Shown: positions 44,958-55,924, counted from the stretch's first letter. The stretch: DNA of 64,000 nt from Kappaphycus alvarezii (GCA_002205965.3 NADL03000596.1:1922001-1986000); one strand, 5' to 3'. The notes: generated by a model from the sequence alone, not told the origin. A program made the numbers and translations.

Positions 44958-46202
44958 TTGAGCCGCGTTTCGACTCACAACCTATCGTTCCAGATGCTGT
45001 ATGGTGAACTCGAGGCCGCACTCCAGTGGGACAAGGAGGCGAAGCTGGCGATTTCTCGCGTTAATGCGCTTGGGCGTAAGATGTCGCAAGTTTATGAACA
45101 CATTGGAATCAACTTTGCGGGACAAAGACGCTATCGCTTTAACCCCAAGCACGTGCGCCAGCGACTAAAGGGCTTGACGCACTCGAAAGTGAAGCCCCTC
45201 GATGTAACTGGCTGCTTCAATTGTGGGGACCCGAACCACTTGCTTAAGGACTGCGGCAAACCTTTGAACGCGGCAAAAGTTTCAGCAAATAAACTGGAAT
45301 ACTATAAAAGGAAGGAGTCCATGAAGCATGCCGTGCACGTTGTCCTAGCAGAGCTCTGCGAACAACTCGACCACAACCCTGATTCCGGGGATGAAAGAGG
45401 TGACACTGACGACGTCGGAATTTTTCAAGCGATACTGCAGGGTGAGGTCGAATCAGAAGACTCTGGCCCACCTGAGACACCTCCTACCGGACTCCTCGAA
45501 GTTCACCCAGACATCGATTCGGATCTCAATGAGATCTTCGTTATGGAAACGACAGGGGAGACACATACCGCTGAGGATTTTGACGGAGGATGCGTAGACT
45601 CTGGAGCACAGAAGACGGTTATCGGTACTCAACAGGCTGAAGCATACTGCAGGCTACTGAATAAATCGCTATCACAGGTAGTGAAAAGAAGGAAATTAAC
45701 TTTCACGTTCGGAGAGACGAAACATAAGGGAATCGGCAAGATTAATGTCAGAATGCCGGTTTCTGAAAACTTCTTCCTTAAGTTTATTGCGCACGTTGTT
45801 GATATCGATGTACCGCTGCTCCTTGGCCTCGACTTGTTAACACAAGCCCGCCTAGTCCTTGATTTCGCTGACGACTTCGTACGCTCAGATACCGATGGAT
45901 GGGCGCTCCCTTTGGTGCGTAAGCGTGGACATGCCTATATTGAGTGGGCAGTGAACGTATTTTTCACCTCTGCGGAACTGAGAAAGGTACACAGGCATTT
46001 TCATCACCCGCATCCAGGTAAACTGTACGCCATGATGCGCAGAGCAGACCCCGACTCTGTGTCACCGAAGTTGTTGACTGACCTCGAGAGCATCTCTGCG
46101 ACGTGTGAGGTTTGTCAACGCGATGCAGATGGACCGCATCGGTTCCGAGTGTCACTACCCATGGCGAATGTGTGTTCAACCGAACTGTGTCCTTGGACTT
46201 GA
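44958..46202 (+). pseudogene. Copia Gag C-terminus, protease and integrase zinc domain
   Basis: The longest open frame of the element (414 codons). It contains a CCHC knuckle 'CFNCGDPNHLLKDC' and an intact-looking retropepsin active site 'GGCVDSGAQKTVIG' with flap strand 'VPLLLGLDLL'. The integrase HHCC domain follows: 'HRHFHHPHPGKL', then 'CEVCQRD'. It ends shortly before the integrase core, which continues in another frame at about 46190. Confidence 0.85.
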
Positions 46203-47180
46203 TGAAGCTAGAGAGGAACACTGTTCTGCATGTTGTGGATAAGGATACAAATTTCAGTGCCGCATGCTTCCTTCGCAGTGAGTCCACGTTAGATACGTGG
46301 AATGCCTTTATGCGGATCTGGGTTTCGACATATATTGGTTTCCCAGACAACGTAGCTGTTGACCAAGGGCCACAGTTCGAGTCGCTTATGTGGAAGAATG
46401 GAAGAATCTGCTGCACGCTGCTGGCATATCAGAGCAATCCTCTGGAGTGGAGAGTCATAATTCATTAGGTGTAGGCGAACGTTATCACTCGTATCTCCGT
46501 CGAGCAAACAACAAAATCATTGCCGACGACCCGCGCATCGAGCGTGGCTTCGCACTACAGCTGGCCGTGAAGGCGACGAACGACACTGCTGGACCGTCAG
46601 GACTCGTACCCACACTTCTATTTTTCGGAGTTCTTCCACGAATTCCGCTCCTGCCAAAAGATCCGCCTGACTACAGTAAGCGGAGAAGGCGATGACAGAT
46701 GCGCGGAATGAGATGACAAAGATCTCACACAATGCCAGGCTCCGAACAGCATTGCGCAGTAACGTACCCGCTGCAGCAGATGCGTCATTTTCAGTCGGAG
46801 ATGAAGTGCTCATGTACAGAGAGAAGCCCATTGGCAAGTGGGTCGGACCGTATGTTATCCGCGATATGGAGGGAAAAATGATAACTTTGGATACCGGTGA
46901 TCGGTACATCCGAGCATCCATAGATAAAGTTAAGGCTTATAAAGACCGATCAGGAAGTGAGGACGTCCAGCGAGAATATAATATTCCCATACCTACTACA
47001 GCGAATCTCGAGAGTCAGGAAGATACTGCCCATGATCAACCGATAAAAGCCGACGGTGATTTCCAGTTGGGTGAACCTAACGTTTTGACGAACGATGCTT
47101 GTGCCCAAGAACCTGAGGAGAACGTGGACAAGAATGAGGGCACTATCGATGAGTACCTTGACATCCTAGCGGGAATTTAA
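46112..47180 (+). pseudogene. Copia integrase core and C-terminal domain
   Basis: Three overlapping frames are involved. 46112-46468 has 'VSLDLMKLERNTVLHVVDKD' and 'VAVDQGPQFE'; 46390-46695 has 'NSLGVGERYHSYLRR'. Together they give candidate D, D and E residues. 46692-47180 has 'FSVGDEVLMYREKPIGKWVG', a barrel-like tail shared with the other Copia copy. Confidence 0.83.
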
Positions 47181-47356
47181 CAGGCGGAGAGAGACCGCAA
47201 GCGGATATCCGATGCCCTTGATGGTACGCCATACGATATTGCGTACGTCGCTTTACACATTACAGAGGTACTAGACCCTAGTGATGCGAGGAGGAAGAAC
47301 AATAATTTCAGGGCGGCAAAACTGAAGCAGATCACAGGGCTAAAGGAGCGGAAGGT

Positions 47357-48786
47357 ATGGAAAGTAATCCCAAAGTCAAAGGTCCCAAAGGACGCCAATA
47401 TACTCGGCGGGCGTTTCGTGCTTATAGTCAAAAACATTGGGACAATGGACGAAAAGGAGAAAGCGCGCTAGGATACAGGGATAAGGATAAGCCTTACATG
47501 GTACACGACATTGCAAACCTACATTCATCCTCTATTCGCCTCATCCTGCCCGTAGCAGCGATCAAGTGTTTCCGCATATTCTCGCATGATGTCAACCAAG
47601 CTTACTTGGAGAGCAAAGACGACATGAGCAGAAGGATTTTTATCCTGCCGAAGTCCGAGGACCTAGAAATCATCGGCATATCTGATGACGAGATCTTACA
47701 ACTCCTTCGTCCGCTGTATGGAACATGTGATGCTAGTGACTACTGTGGCGTGATGATACACTTTCACATTGAAGAGGATCTCGGAATGGAACCGAAAATT
47801 ATAGATCCTGTATTGTACCTCAAACTCTCGGATGGAAAACTCGAAGGCATGATTGGCATCTATGTGGATGACAATATACACGCAGGGACCCAAAAGTTCG
47901 AGGAGATGACCGAGGAAAGTCTTAAGAGATTTGATTCCAAGCCGCGTGTCTACGATGATTTGACTTCTTCGGTACGGTTATCGAAACAACTAAACCAGGA
48001 GAGTTTACTGTTACTCAAGAACGTCATGCGCGTCGCATTCCGAAGGCATCGAAAGGATGTACCTTTCAGGAGTTTCGGTGTTTGCGAGCAAGGCTCTCAT
48101 GGTTGGCAAATACTCATCCCGAATTATGTTGCCTCATCAACTGAGCTGCGAAAGTTTCAGAGGCGACATTTTCACAAGAGAAAATAAAAGAGTTCAACAA
48201 GGCTGTGAAAATCGCAAAAAAGAGGGTTGTTAATGGACTGCTTTACAAGCCTTTGGCAAACTCATCACTTCGCCTAAAAATGTACTCAGAGTCAGCCTTT
48301 GCCTGTAACGATGACCTTTCATCGCAACTAGGATATCTTGTCTTGCTAGCCGACGACACTGGAAATGCGCATATTCTGGACTATTCTAGTAGGAAGTACA
48401 AACGGGTTGTGCGATCGATTATGGAGGGCGAATTATATGCATTTGCAGACGGATTCGATAGATCTTTTGTTATGAAGACGGACCTGGAAAAGCTGTTAGG
48501 AGCGTCTATTCCTCTTTACTGCTTTACTGATTCGAAGCGACTTTTTGATTCTGTAACCAAAGGGCAGCAAACAACAAAGAGGTTAATTATAGATATAATG
48601 GCCGCCCGGCAGTCGTACAAGACGAAAGAAATTACTCAAATTGGGCTTGTCGGCTCTCTTCCTAATCCCGCTGATGGGTTGTCGAAGGTTGATGACAATG
48701 GTGCTCTCACTGAGCTCATGGTCTCAAGTGTGGACACGTGCCCGTTGAGCAGTGGATTATTCGTCCAGAACAAGCTCCCAAACTGA
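47357..48786 (+). pseudogene. Copia reverse transcriptase and RNase H
   Basis: The frame 47357-48187 carries RT motif A 'RIFSHDVNQAYLESKDD' and the catalytic 'MIGIYVDDNIHAG'. The frame 48205-48786 carries RNase H ('MYSESAFACNDDLSSQLGYL', 'YCFTDSKRLFDSVTKG', 'GSLPNPADGLSKVD') and stops 12 bp before the 3' LTR. The RT fingers upstream of 47357 are in another frame. Confidence 0.87.
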
Positions 48787-48798
48787 AAAATTCGGGAG

Positions 48799-49100
48799 TG
48801 TGATTATCCAGTGAGCCACTGAGACGACGCCACTGAAGGATCACTGTAGTTGGTAGCTTGAAGGCAATATTAGTTTTACTGATATCTTCTAATGGGTGAC
48901 ATTTGAAACGTTCGGCGTCGTTCAAAATAAAAGCGTACTGCTACGGGTGGAGTTCCAATGTTCCACCCGGTAAGCCTCTTGTTTTTGTCTCGTTCACGAC
49001 ACGTCTCGCAGCGCCCGTTCCGCCGACGGAATCCGAGCGATCGCGCGAGAAGCTAGGCCGGCCGAAGACCTAGCGTTGTGGAGGAGACAAGGCAACAACA
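48799..49100 (+). repeat. 3' LTR of the Copia element 42003-49100
   Basis: 302 bp, paired with 42003-42304, and followed by the GGTAG target duplication. Confidence 0.95.
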
Positions 49101-49558
49101 GGTAGCACCTCATTTACCCAAACCACCCTATTTAGACAAACACTGAAGTAAACTACCCCATTTAACCCCATGGAGCAGGATGCGCCGTTTCAGGCAATTC
49201 CAGCCGCGCTTTTTTTTTGCATTACCGAAAGTGTACACGTGTGCAGTACACTTCTCTCATGGCTCTGGAATCACTACTATACTGTCCAGGGTTGCACCTG
49301 CTCGGCTAATTTCTTCTTCTAAACGCGGCATGTTCCGCCCGGGTCTCATTACAAAATGCGCACACTTAGGAGCAATGTTAATTACCTGTATATTAGTGCT
49401 TCTAGGTACCTCTTCGCCCTCCCCTCAAGTATCCCACATCTTAAGCACAAGCGTATCCCAAGCACGGTTCCGGCATCATCTCAACCAGGCCCACTTTCTC
49501 AATCCCCGTACGCTCTCCTTCCAAATTCTCTGGATTCGTTTGTCTATCAAAATCCTAT

Positions 49559-50383
49559 TCAATACGGTCGCCCCACTTCCTCAGACAGCAACAAATACCT
49601 AAATGACAGATTCTTCTTCATTGATGTTCTCACCAATCCAAGCACATACAAGCAAGTGGCCGCATTTCCGGTGAGCGCCAGTCCTGCCCACCATAGCGCC
49701 ACAATCTGCCATCTTCCCCATTCCCTCACGGCAATTACCAATACTGGAACCAACAACCCAATCAGATTATCCCATAGTGTCACGTAATGATAACTCTCCT
49801 CCCGAAAGTCCCTCACCCCATCGCTCAGTGTCTGCGTGCCCATTGCCCGTGCTACCACTCCCACGAAACCCAAAAGTAGCAAGCCAAACAACACCCCAAT
49901 TGCCATACTTGTCCCCTTCTTCGCCGGTGGATCAAACACAGGGCGCATACCTACCCTCCCTCCCAACGGCACAATAGCCCCATCCACACTCTTCACCTGA
50001 TACATCAGCCACGCCATATATATCAACACCAACACGCTCCCAACAAACGGCGCAACAATCGCAATAACTCGTGAAGGAACAAAAAGAAGTGCAGGTCCAT
50101 CCCTTAACCACAGAAACATGGCCGCAAAGAAAGATCCAACAATATAATCCGCTAATGCAGTAACACCCCACGGCGACGTCGAAAGCGCATTGTACCAACC
50201 GGAGAGCGTTGCGGCTCGAAAGTCAGATGCGAAGACCACGATGAACAGCGAGGCGGTCGTGAGGAAGAAAGCGCTAAGGGCGTAAGCCAGCGATTTGGAC
50301 GGCACTGTCATTTGACGGTTTGATCGCGAGCGAGAAGATCCAGAGTTTGAGGTGGGCAGAGTGGTGGAGGGGGTTGAGTCCAT
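49559..50383 (-). CDS. Multi-pass membrane protein, DUF1475-like duplicated repeat
   Basis: A 274-aa single-exon ORF from ATG at 50383. A Ser/Thr-rich hydrophilic N-terminus (1-30) is followed by about seven hydrophobic segments. The motif 'SPWGVTALADYIVGSFFAAM' with the following 'WLRDGPALLF' resembles the plant DUF1475 pattern (PW...T..D.Y......W...RE). A second copy near the C-terminus reads 'YHYVTLWDNLIGLLVPVLVI' and 'VREWGRWQIVALWWAGLALT', so the protein looks internally duplicated. No enzymatic motif is visible. The location (endomembrane or plastid) is not decidable. It is intact and probably a real host gene. Confidence 0.75.
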   Translation of the reverse strand: MDSTPSTTLPTSNSGSSRSRSNRQMTVPSKSLAYALSAFFLTTASLFIVVFASDFRAATLSGWYNALSTSPWGVTALADYIVGSFFAAMFLWLRDGPALLFVPSRVIAIVAPFVGSVLVLIYMAWLMYQVKSVDGAIVPLGGRVGMRPVFDPPAKKGTSMAIGVLFGLLLLGFVGVVARAMGTQTLSDGVRDFREESYHYVTLWDNLIGLLVPVLVIAVREWGRWQIVALWWAGLALTGNAATCLYVLGLVRTSMKKNLSFRYLLLSEEVGRPY

Positions 50384-50699
50384 TGAAGTTAACGGCTGGA
50401 AGAAGTGTGGACGAACGATTAACTCAGCTATTCAGCTACTTATCGCTTTGAGGGGAATGGTTTTAAATGGCGCATGTTAGACGGAGACAGACCTGTTTAA
50501 ATGAAATTCTAACTTACACTGTAAAGCTATGTTTTTAGGCCTCCCTAATTCCATTCAGTAAACTAATTTTTAATGGTAATGTATGCTGTACTGTCTATTT
50601 GCTGGTCACTGCAAAATCCAAGAAACTCTATTTTCAGGGTTGAGCCGAAAAGAGGCCGCCGTCCGCATGAAATGAAATGCGAACAGGGAGAGCAGTCGC

Positions 50700-50742
50700 A
50701 ACTTTGGTCTTAGGTCGCTACTTGCGACATCAGACCAAAGTT
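50700..50742. repeat. 43-nt hairpin, two-part stem
   Basis: AACTTTGGTCT pairs with AGACCAAAGTT. Inside that, GTCGC pairs with GCGAC around a TACTT loop, with 3-nt bulges (TAG/ATC) between the stems. A partially similar GACCAGACTAGGGCTTGGT-like stretch follows to about 50800. It lies between the membrane protein gene and the ferredoxin gene. Confidence 0.7.
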
Positions 50743-51893
50743 TGGTCACCAAAAGGCACTAGTTGTGACACCAGACTAGGGCTTGGTTACCAAATGGCAT
50801 TCCTCAGCGCGGTTCTATGATTTTCAGAATTTTTGAGGCATTCAAACAATATAAATGAGGCTCACAAACTTTTCAGGCCTTCGATTAGCAAATCTCTTCT
50901 ATGAATTCTGCGAGGGGGGAAAGACAAGCGTAAAGCTAGCCTATTTTACTGTTCGCAAAGTTTGTTCTTTGTTGTTTGGAGGTTGCGTCAATAACAATAA
51001 GGCTGCATCAGAGATTCTATTCCGTGTATGCAACGAGATATTCTACTTGATTCCAACGAGAGTTCTGGAAGCAGGTTAGTCCCTTCCAATCTGTCTTTAA
51101 CGAAATCAGCACAATCATACAGATACCCTCAAGCAGAGTCCTGGCTACTTCTTTCCTTGTTTCATCTTTGCAGTCAATAGCGGCATTGTGGTTTATATCA
51201 ACTGAATGATTTTATGGAGGTTTAGTTTTATGAACTCCAGTTATAGCAATTAACAATGTCAGAAGTGTGTTGACTGGACGCTAGCGCAGAGGTGGGATCT
51301 CCCCTCCCTTGTCTCTGGAAAATATTTTTCGAGAAACTTTTGCCGCTGCGGTCGGATTATTTGACTCGGGAACAGCAGAAGTCGGTTGGCAGTCTGCGAT
51401 GCGGTAACCTGCTTGGTATAATGGATTTAATGCGCACTCAGGTTTTGCAGCGATACCTCCATCACTCCGATGATATCCAACAGGGTGGCCTTACTTAGCA
51501 TAGCGATCATTCCACTCTCGAACTTTGCAGTCAGTCTCGTGACCTCTGTTGTTTGTTAAAAATGTGGGACGAAAATTAGCAGCGTCGGGGACGGCATTTG
51601 TGTGATTTTTCATTTGTCGTCGAGGTGCTGTCATCGCACACTGCTAAAACTGCTCTGTATTGGACAATAATCGAGATTTTGTTTGACAAAGATTTCAAAG
51701 CCTATAAAATCTTGAAATGACATTTCAATGTCTCTTCAGTATTATACTACTGGTGTGCTGCACAGTAAAGTACAGTACTGTATTTGCCACACGACAAGCC
51801 TGCCCGTCGCCGAATAAGCCAAGCCAACGTTGCCGACCGCCTTCCTTGTTTCTCCACTCCCGTCCACTCCTTTCACCACAGCGCAATATCCAC
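50743..51893. other. Intergenic DNA upstream of the ferredoxin fusion gene
   Basis: No supported gene. It holds an AGTACAGTACTGTA palindromic motif at about 51771, some 120 bp before the chosen start codon of the next gene, and a TATAAAAT at about 51703. Either could belong to that gene's promoter. Confidence 0.4.
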
Positions 51894-52643
51894 ATGCCCC
51901 CACTTCCCGCCTTTCAATTACCTTTTGCCCTCCCTTTCAGCGCCCGTCAAGCCCCAAACAGAACCAAACTATGTCGTCCAATACGTCTATCGGCGGCGAC
52001 CCCAGAATCAGCAAAGCCCAATTTACACACCGAGTCCAACCATACCATCCCTTCCTCACCTCCTCCACCATCTCTCCCGATAACTCCCAATCCGGTTGAA
52101 TACACCCTTGCCCCAAATGAAATCGGAGTCCGCTTTATTAACGGGCCCTCCGGCTCTGACGTTATCGCCGCCGCTTTTCCAGGTGATCCTCTTCTTCGTG
52201 TTGGTGATACTGTCGGTCTTTCTATTCCCCGCGGCTGTCAGTCTGGCCTCTGTGGCTTGTGCACTTGTGATATCGTCGATCCTGTGACTGGTGAAATCGA
52301 GACTGTACGTGCGTGTCAGACCGGGGTCTACGTAGCAACAGAAGGTGCAGAAATGGTGATTGATGTCGAACGCATGCGGGAGGTAAGGACGGGAAAGAGG
52401 AAAGATCCGATGGCCCGTTTTGAGAATTTGGATACCGAGTATGTGGCTGGCGCCGCACCTCGAGTTGCGGGTTGGACTGAGATGGTCACTTGTTTGAATT
52501 GTGAGGGAAGCGGCGACGTAGAGTGTTTGGCGTGCGATGGCACGGGTCATGTAGACAATATGGAATGCTTGTTGTGTGCTGGTACTGGCGTGGTTAGATG
52601 CGCAGAGTGTCAAGGCAAGGGAGTGGTGATGGTTAAGAGATAA
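51894..52643 (+). CDS. [2Fe-2S] ferredoxin-like domain fused to a DnaJ-type zinc finger, probably plastid-targeted
   Basis: I start at the ATG at 51894. An upstream in-frame ATG (51717) would translate promoter-like DNA. The 249-aa product has a basic, Phe-containing leader without acidic residues (about 1-35), like a plastid transit peptide. A ferredoxin fold follows, with C115, C120, C123 and C141 as cluster ligands ('CQSGLCGLCTCD...RACQ'). The C-terminal 50 residues hold four CxxC pairs in the DnaJ pattern ('CLNCEGSGDVECLACDGTG', 'CLLCAGTG', 'CAECQGKG'). The zinc part resembles BSD2-like thiol chaperones; the first domain resembles plant-type ferredoxins. Electron transfer coupled to thiol or protein-folding work is a reasonable inference. 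It is intact with no intron. Confidence 0.85.
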   Translation: MPPLPAFQLPFALPFSARQAPNRTKLCRPIRLSAATPESAKPNLHTESNHTIPSSPPPPSLPITPNPVEYTLAPNEIGVRFINGPSGSDVIAAAFPGDPLLRVGDTVGLSIPRGCQSGLCGLCTCDIVDPVTGEIETVRACQTGVYVATEGAEMVIDVERMREVRTGKRKDPMARFENLDTEYVAGAAPRVAGWTEMVTCLNCEGSGDVECLACDGTGHVDNMECLLCAGTGVVRCAECQGKGVVMVKR

Positions 52644-53242
52644 CCAGTACAGATATTCGTTGAGTTATAGACTCCGAGGGACAATTCACGTCGTGGGGGT
52701 CACAAGTGCCTAGTCTGGGAAATTACGGCAGGGCGAAGGAGCGGTGAGGGACTGCGCAACGCGCGAGTCATGGGGCTAATTCAGATCAAAGTAATTTTGT
52801 CGTCACCGCGATAACTCGGCATTTACGAGTGGCGGAAACCAGTGAGGACAGTTAATATTGTCTGATGCAGTTAAGACTCGGCTGATCAACCACCGCTGAT
52901 CAACTAGTGGACGCAGTAGAACTCTACCCTCTCCACTTCACTCCTTGTGCACTGATTAGATGCATGCAGCTTTTTTTCTCCAAGGAATCCCGCTCAGAAT
53001 TTCTCTCTGTAAAGCCGGGTAACTCAGAGAATCATTTGCGATAGCAAATCTCGCCATGCCCTCACCATTCGGCATCTAGGTATGCAATCCCAACAACGAA
53101 CACATCCCCTCGGAATTGAGATTGCTGCACAGGTGTAACTGAAGCTTTGACTACTGCTGCGTAGAGCAGAAGACGCAAACGCCATTTTCCCAGCCTTGCT
53201 TTAACCTTAAGCTCTCGTTTGCTCAAACATGCCCATAGCTGT
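52644..53242. other. Intergenic DNA between convergent genes
   Basis: Nothing recognised apart from the 3' flanks of the ferredoxin fusion (plus) and ABC1 (minus) genes. Confidence 0.45.
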
Positions 53243-55816
53243 TTAGCATACTGAGCACAAATCCGCGGATTCGTTCTCCATGGAATCAAAGGGAGAAGAG
53301 ACACCGCTTGTGAGGTACGACCGCACAGCCGCGGATCTCTTTTTCTTCTGAGCCTCACTTCCTTCGCGTTGCCGTAACCCCTGTTTCGCGTATGGCTTGA
53401 AAATCACTGACATCCAGCAGTCCGACCCATGCGCCTGCAATGTCTCTGTCAGCGACCGTAGTAACCCCATTGTGCGCAAAACCATGAAAAGATCGGGGTT
53501 GAATTTGCGTATCGGAACTTTCTTTAGGGGGCTGGCCTCTGAAAATGGATTGATCTCCACATCTGGATGAAGCGGCGCTGTATCGAGCAGCCCATTTGCA
53601 TACACAGGGATCATTTCGAGGAAGCTGGCTTCTATCTGGTCGAGGGGAATGTCAAGTTCGATGCCGAGATCGTTGAATGTCTTCATGATGTGCAAGTTGT
53701 TCTTCGAATTGAGGGCAAGGTAGAATGCACACAGCTTTTGGCGAAGTTCTGTTGGTATCTCCTTTGCCTGACCAAAGTCGATCAAGGCAACGCGTTTGTC
53801 GCGAAGAACAATCACTGCGCAAGGAACGATACGTCAGTATGTAGAAATAATACTCCCAGTGAACAATTGTTGCAAGTTCGTGCCGTGCAAAGGGAGAATG
53901 TAATCATGAAGTATCGCAATGAAACCTGGAAGCTTACAATTACCCAAATGTGCTGCGTAAAGTTGCTCAACAGGAAGCGTACGACACATAGAAAAGTTGT
54001 CCAAAAAGCGCAATGCAACGCGTACATGCTGGAAATGTCAGCAAAAAACGAAACACTCGCCCTCACAAGCAAGAACGCCGCATGTCCGGCAAATTCAATC
54101 GTGCAACGTACGATCACAATGCGCCAGACCATCACATAGAAGCATCTGTCCGTACGCTCTTCCCAATGCTTTTATGACATCCTTCGGCTTTATCCCCCAC
54201 AAATTCATAGCGACTGCATTATCTGGCCGACAACCATCCACATATGTCATTGCCAAAGCTCTTCTTGAAACCAATCCTGGAATCGCTCTCGGCACAACGA
54301 CATCAAAAATACCCGCCCTCCTCAAATTAGCCCTCACTGTGGTCATCATCTCAGCCTCCCTCACAAAGTCAAACTCTGTAGGAATCTGACTTTCAAACTC
54401 CTCTACCACAGAATTCATATCAAAGAAGGACATATCATGCTTCTGCAAATAGCCCGCCAACCGTTTCAAATTGAGCAAGTCCATTTCACACAACCGCTCT
54501 TGGTCGCGATACTGTGCTTTGAGCACAATGGGTGTACCGTCTGGCATTTCGCCGCGATGGACTTGGGCAATGGTGGCAGAGGCCAGGGGCACAGGATCAA
54601 TTGACTTGAAGATCTGATTGAATTTGTTTACGCGATACTCCTCCCGAACAGTTTGCTCAATCTCATGGAACGGCACTGGCGGCACACGGTCTTGCAAACG
54701 TCGTAGCGAATCACACCAGGCTAATGGGACGAGGTCACTGCGTGCGCCTAAGAATTGACCTACTCAAACAAGGAGCAGAGGTGTCCAATCGGGGAAAGAT
54801 GAAGAGAGGGCAGAGTCAGAAACTTATGCAGAGGGGGAAACGCAGATATTGGATAATGCAAAGACGGAAGCGCATTCAAAGGGCTTGTCATGGACGCGAC
54901 TCACGACACGACAAGTAGAGTATGCGTGTTACGCCTCCGTCATGGTTGTCAAACGCGTTGAAATGCAGCGGTTCAGTAGCTTACCATCCTTCAAATAGAA
55001 GCCGCGAAGGTCGACGCACAAGTTGTACACCTACGTTGTGTGGGTGTTCGGAGATACAAATGGAAATAAGCAACACGCGGGAAAGGAAGGTAGCGGTTAG
55101 CAGCCGAGATGGTGCGGGACGCTACGGTAGGACTTTGGAGTGGCATAGCGGAATTTCGATGGAGACTATGATAAGGAAACTAGGGAATGGGATGGAAGGA
55201 TACGGTTGATGACGGACCTTTTCCGCACCCCACTTGTGCCTTCTGGCCCAGATCTTATCTTTTGATTTTCCTTTAGTGAATTTGAGGAACCTCTGTGTCT
55301 TTTTGTACCCCAAGTAGATAGGGATGACGCGTTTCCAAAACTGCAGACTCCTGGCATGTGCGGGAGCAAACGTCCTTGCAAGAAGTGAGTAGATACAAGA
55401 GGAGACGAGGGGAAGAATGAAAGGTCTGAGGAATGCGAGGGGCGGAATGTTTGTAGCTGAGAGAGCGATGCAGAGTTGAAGGAAATGCCAGCGAGGTGGG
55501 GAGCCGAGTATGGATTGGAGGGCGGCGAGAGACAGGGTTTTGGCGGAGAGGGAAAGAAGGGAAAGGGGAGTTTGGAAATTGGGCGCGGGAAGGGAGTGGA
55601 GAAAGGAGAACGGCGCGTCGTATCGGGGGGGTTAAGGGTGGAGGCATAGAGGAATGGAGCGGGTGAGATATGCAATCTCGAGAGGGGGACGGCTGGGGAT
55701 GGAGACGGGCTTAGTGAGCGGCGATTCAATTCGGAAGGAGGCGCTGATGGATCACCGTCTTGTCGACAGCAATTTGTTTTGAGGTGGAGCAAATGCTCTT
55801 GAAATGGGGGCGACAC
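53243..55816 (-). CDS. ABC1/UbiB/ADCK-family atypical kinase, multi-exon with a 15-nt microexon
   Basis: A predicted atypical kinase of plastids or mitochondria, a family linked to quinone metabolism. Proposed exons on the minus strand: the 5' exon ending at 55218, then 54985-55030, then 54112-54759, then 53938-53952, and finally 53243-53814. Introns are 187, 225, 159 and 123 nt, all GT...AG. Family motifs in order: 'LQFWKRVIPIYLGYKKTQRF', 'HKWGAEK', the KxGQ motif 'LKDGQFLGARSD' (split by an intron), 'LQDRVPPVPF', the Ala-rich loop 'PLASATIAQVHRGE', 'LCDGLAHCD', the microexon 'PHLGN', and the DFG motif 'VALIDFGQ'. The N-terminus is uncertain. An ORF at 55166-55816 (first codon GTG) joins the 5' exon only if a C7 run near 55628 has lost one base. 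A hydrophobic stretch precedes the kinase part. Confidence 0.82.
53938..53952 (-). other. 15-nt microexon of the ABC1 kinase gene
   Basis: The minus strand reads ACGCAG, then CACATTTGGGTAATT, then GTAAGC. With flanking exons ending GATC and starting TGATT it gives D-PHLGN-LIVL, filling exactly the conserved PHPGN site that is otherwise missing. Confidence 0.75.
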
Positions 55817-55839
55817 GTGTATTTCATTCAGTAAGCTAA

Positions 55840-55880
55840 ATCATGTACTGTACTGTACAGTGTACAGTACTGTACAGTAT
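55840..55880. repeat. Palindromic GTACTGTACAGTAC cluster at the ABC1 gene 5' side
   Basis: GTACTGTACTGTACAGTG followed by TACAGTACTGTACAGTATG, an almost continuous palindrome just upstream of the presumed first exon. Confidence 0.85.
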
Positions 55881-55924
55881 GTCGCAGTGTTGAGATCGGT
55901 CTGTTTTCGAGGGGGAAAATTGGT

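Larger units (their letters stand above)
42003..49100 (+). mobile_element. Ty1/Copia LTR retrotransposon with 302-bp LTRs and perfect target duplication
   Basis: Direct 302-bp LTRs (42003-42304, 48799-49100) with TG...CA ends are flanked by GGTAG on both sides (41998-42002, 49101-49105). The order is plus strand: a 1.7-kb leader, Gag, zinc knuckle, protease, integrase, integrase tail, RT, RNase H. About a dozen differences separate the LTRs by eye. A purine-rich tract GAAAAATTCGGGAG abuts the 3' LTR. The polyprotein is split by stops and frameshifts at several points, so this copy is probably not autonomous. It belongs to the same clade as 29003-36283, judged by integrase tail and RNase H. 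Confidence 0.95.

Noticed and set aside
51717..51893. N-terminal extension of the ferredoxin fusion from the upstream ATG
   Set aside because: It would translate a promoter-like palindrome (CAGTAAAGTACAGTACTG) and give a cysteine-rich hydrophobic start; the next ATG gives a typical transit-type leader.
53243..53815. The GTG-started ORF as an independent protein
   Set aside because: Its first residues follow a CAG acceptor and continue the ABC1 kinase directly into the DFG motif.
55166..55816. A 216-codon proline/serine-rich minus ORF as a separate gene
   Set aside because: Most of it is the wrong frame of the ABC1 5' exon. The conserved protein continues in another frame after the C7 run, so only its first part may be coding.
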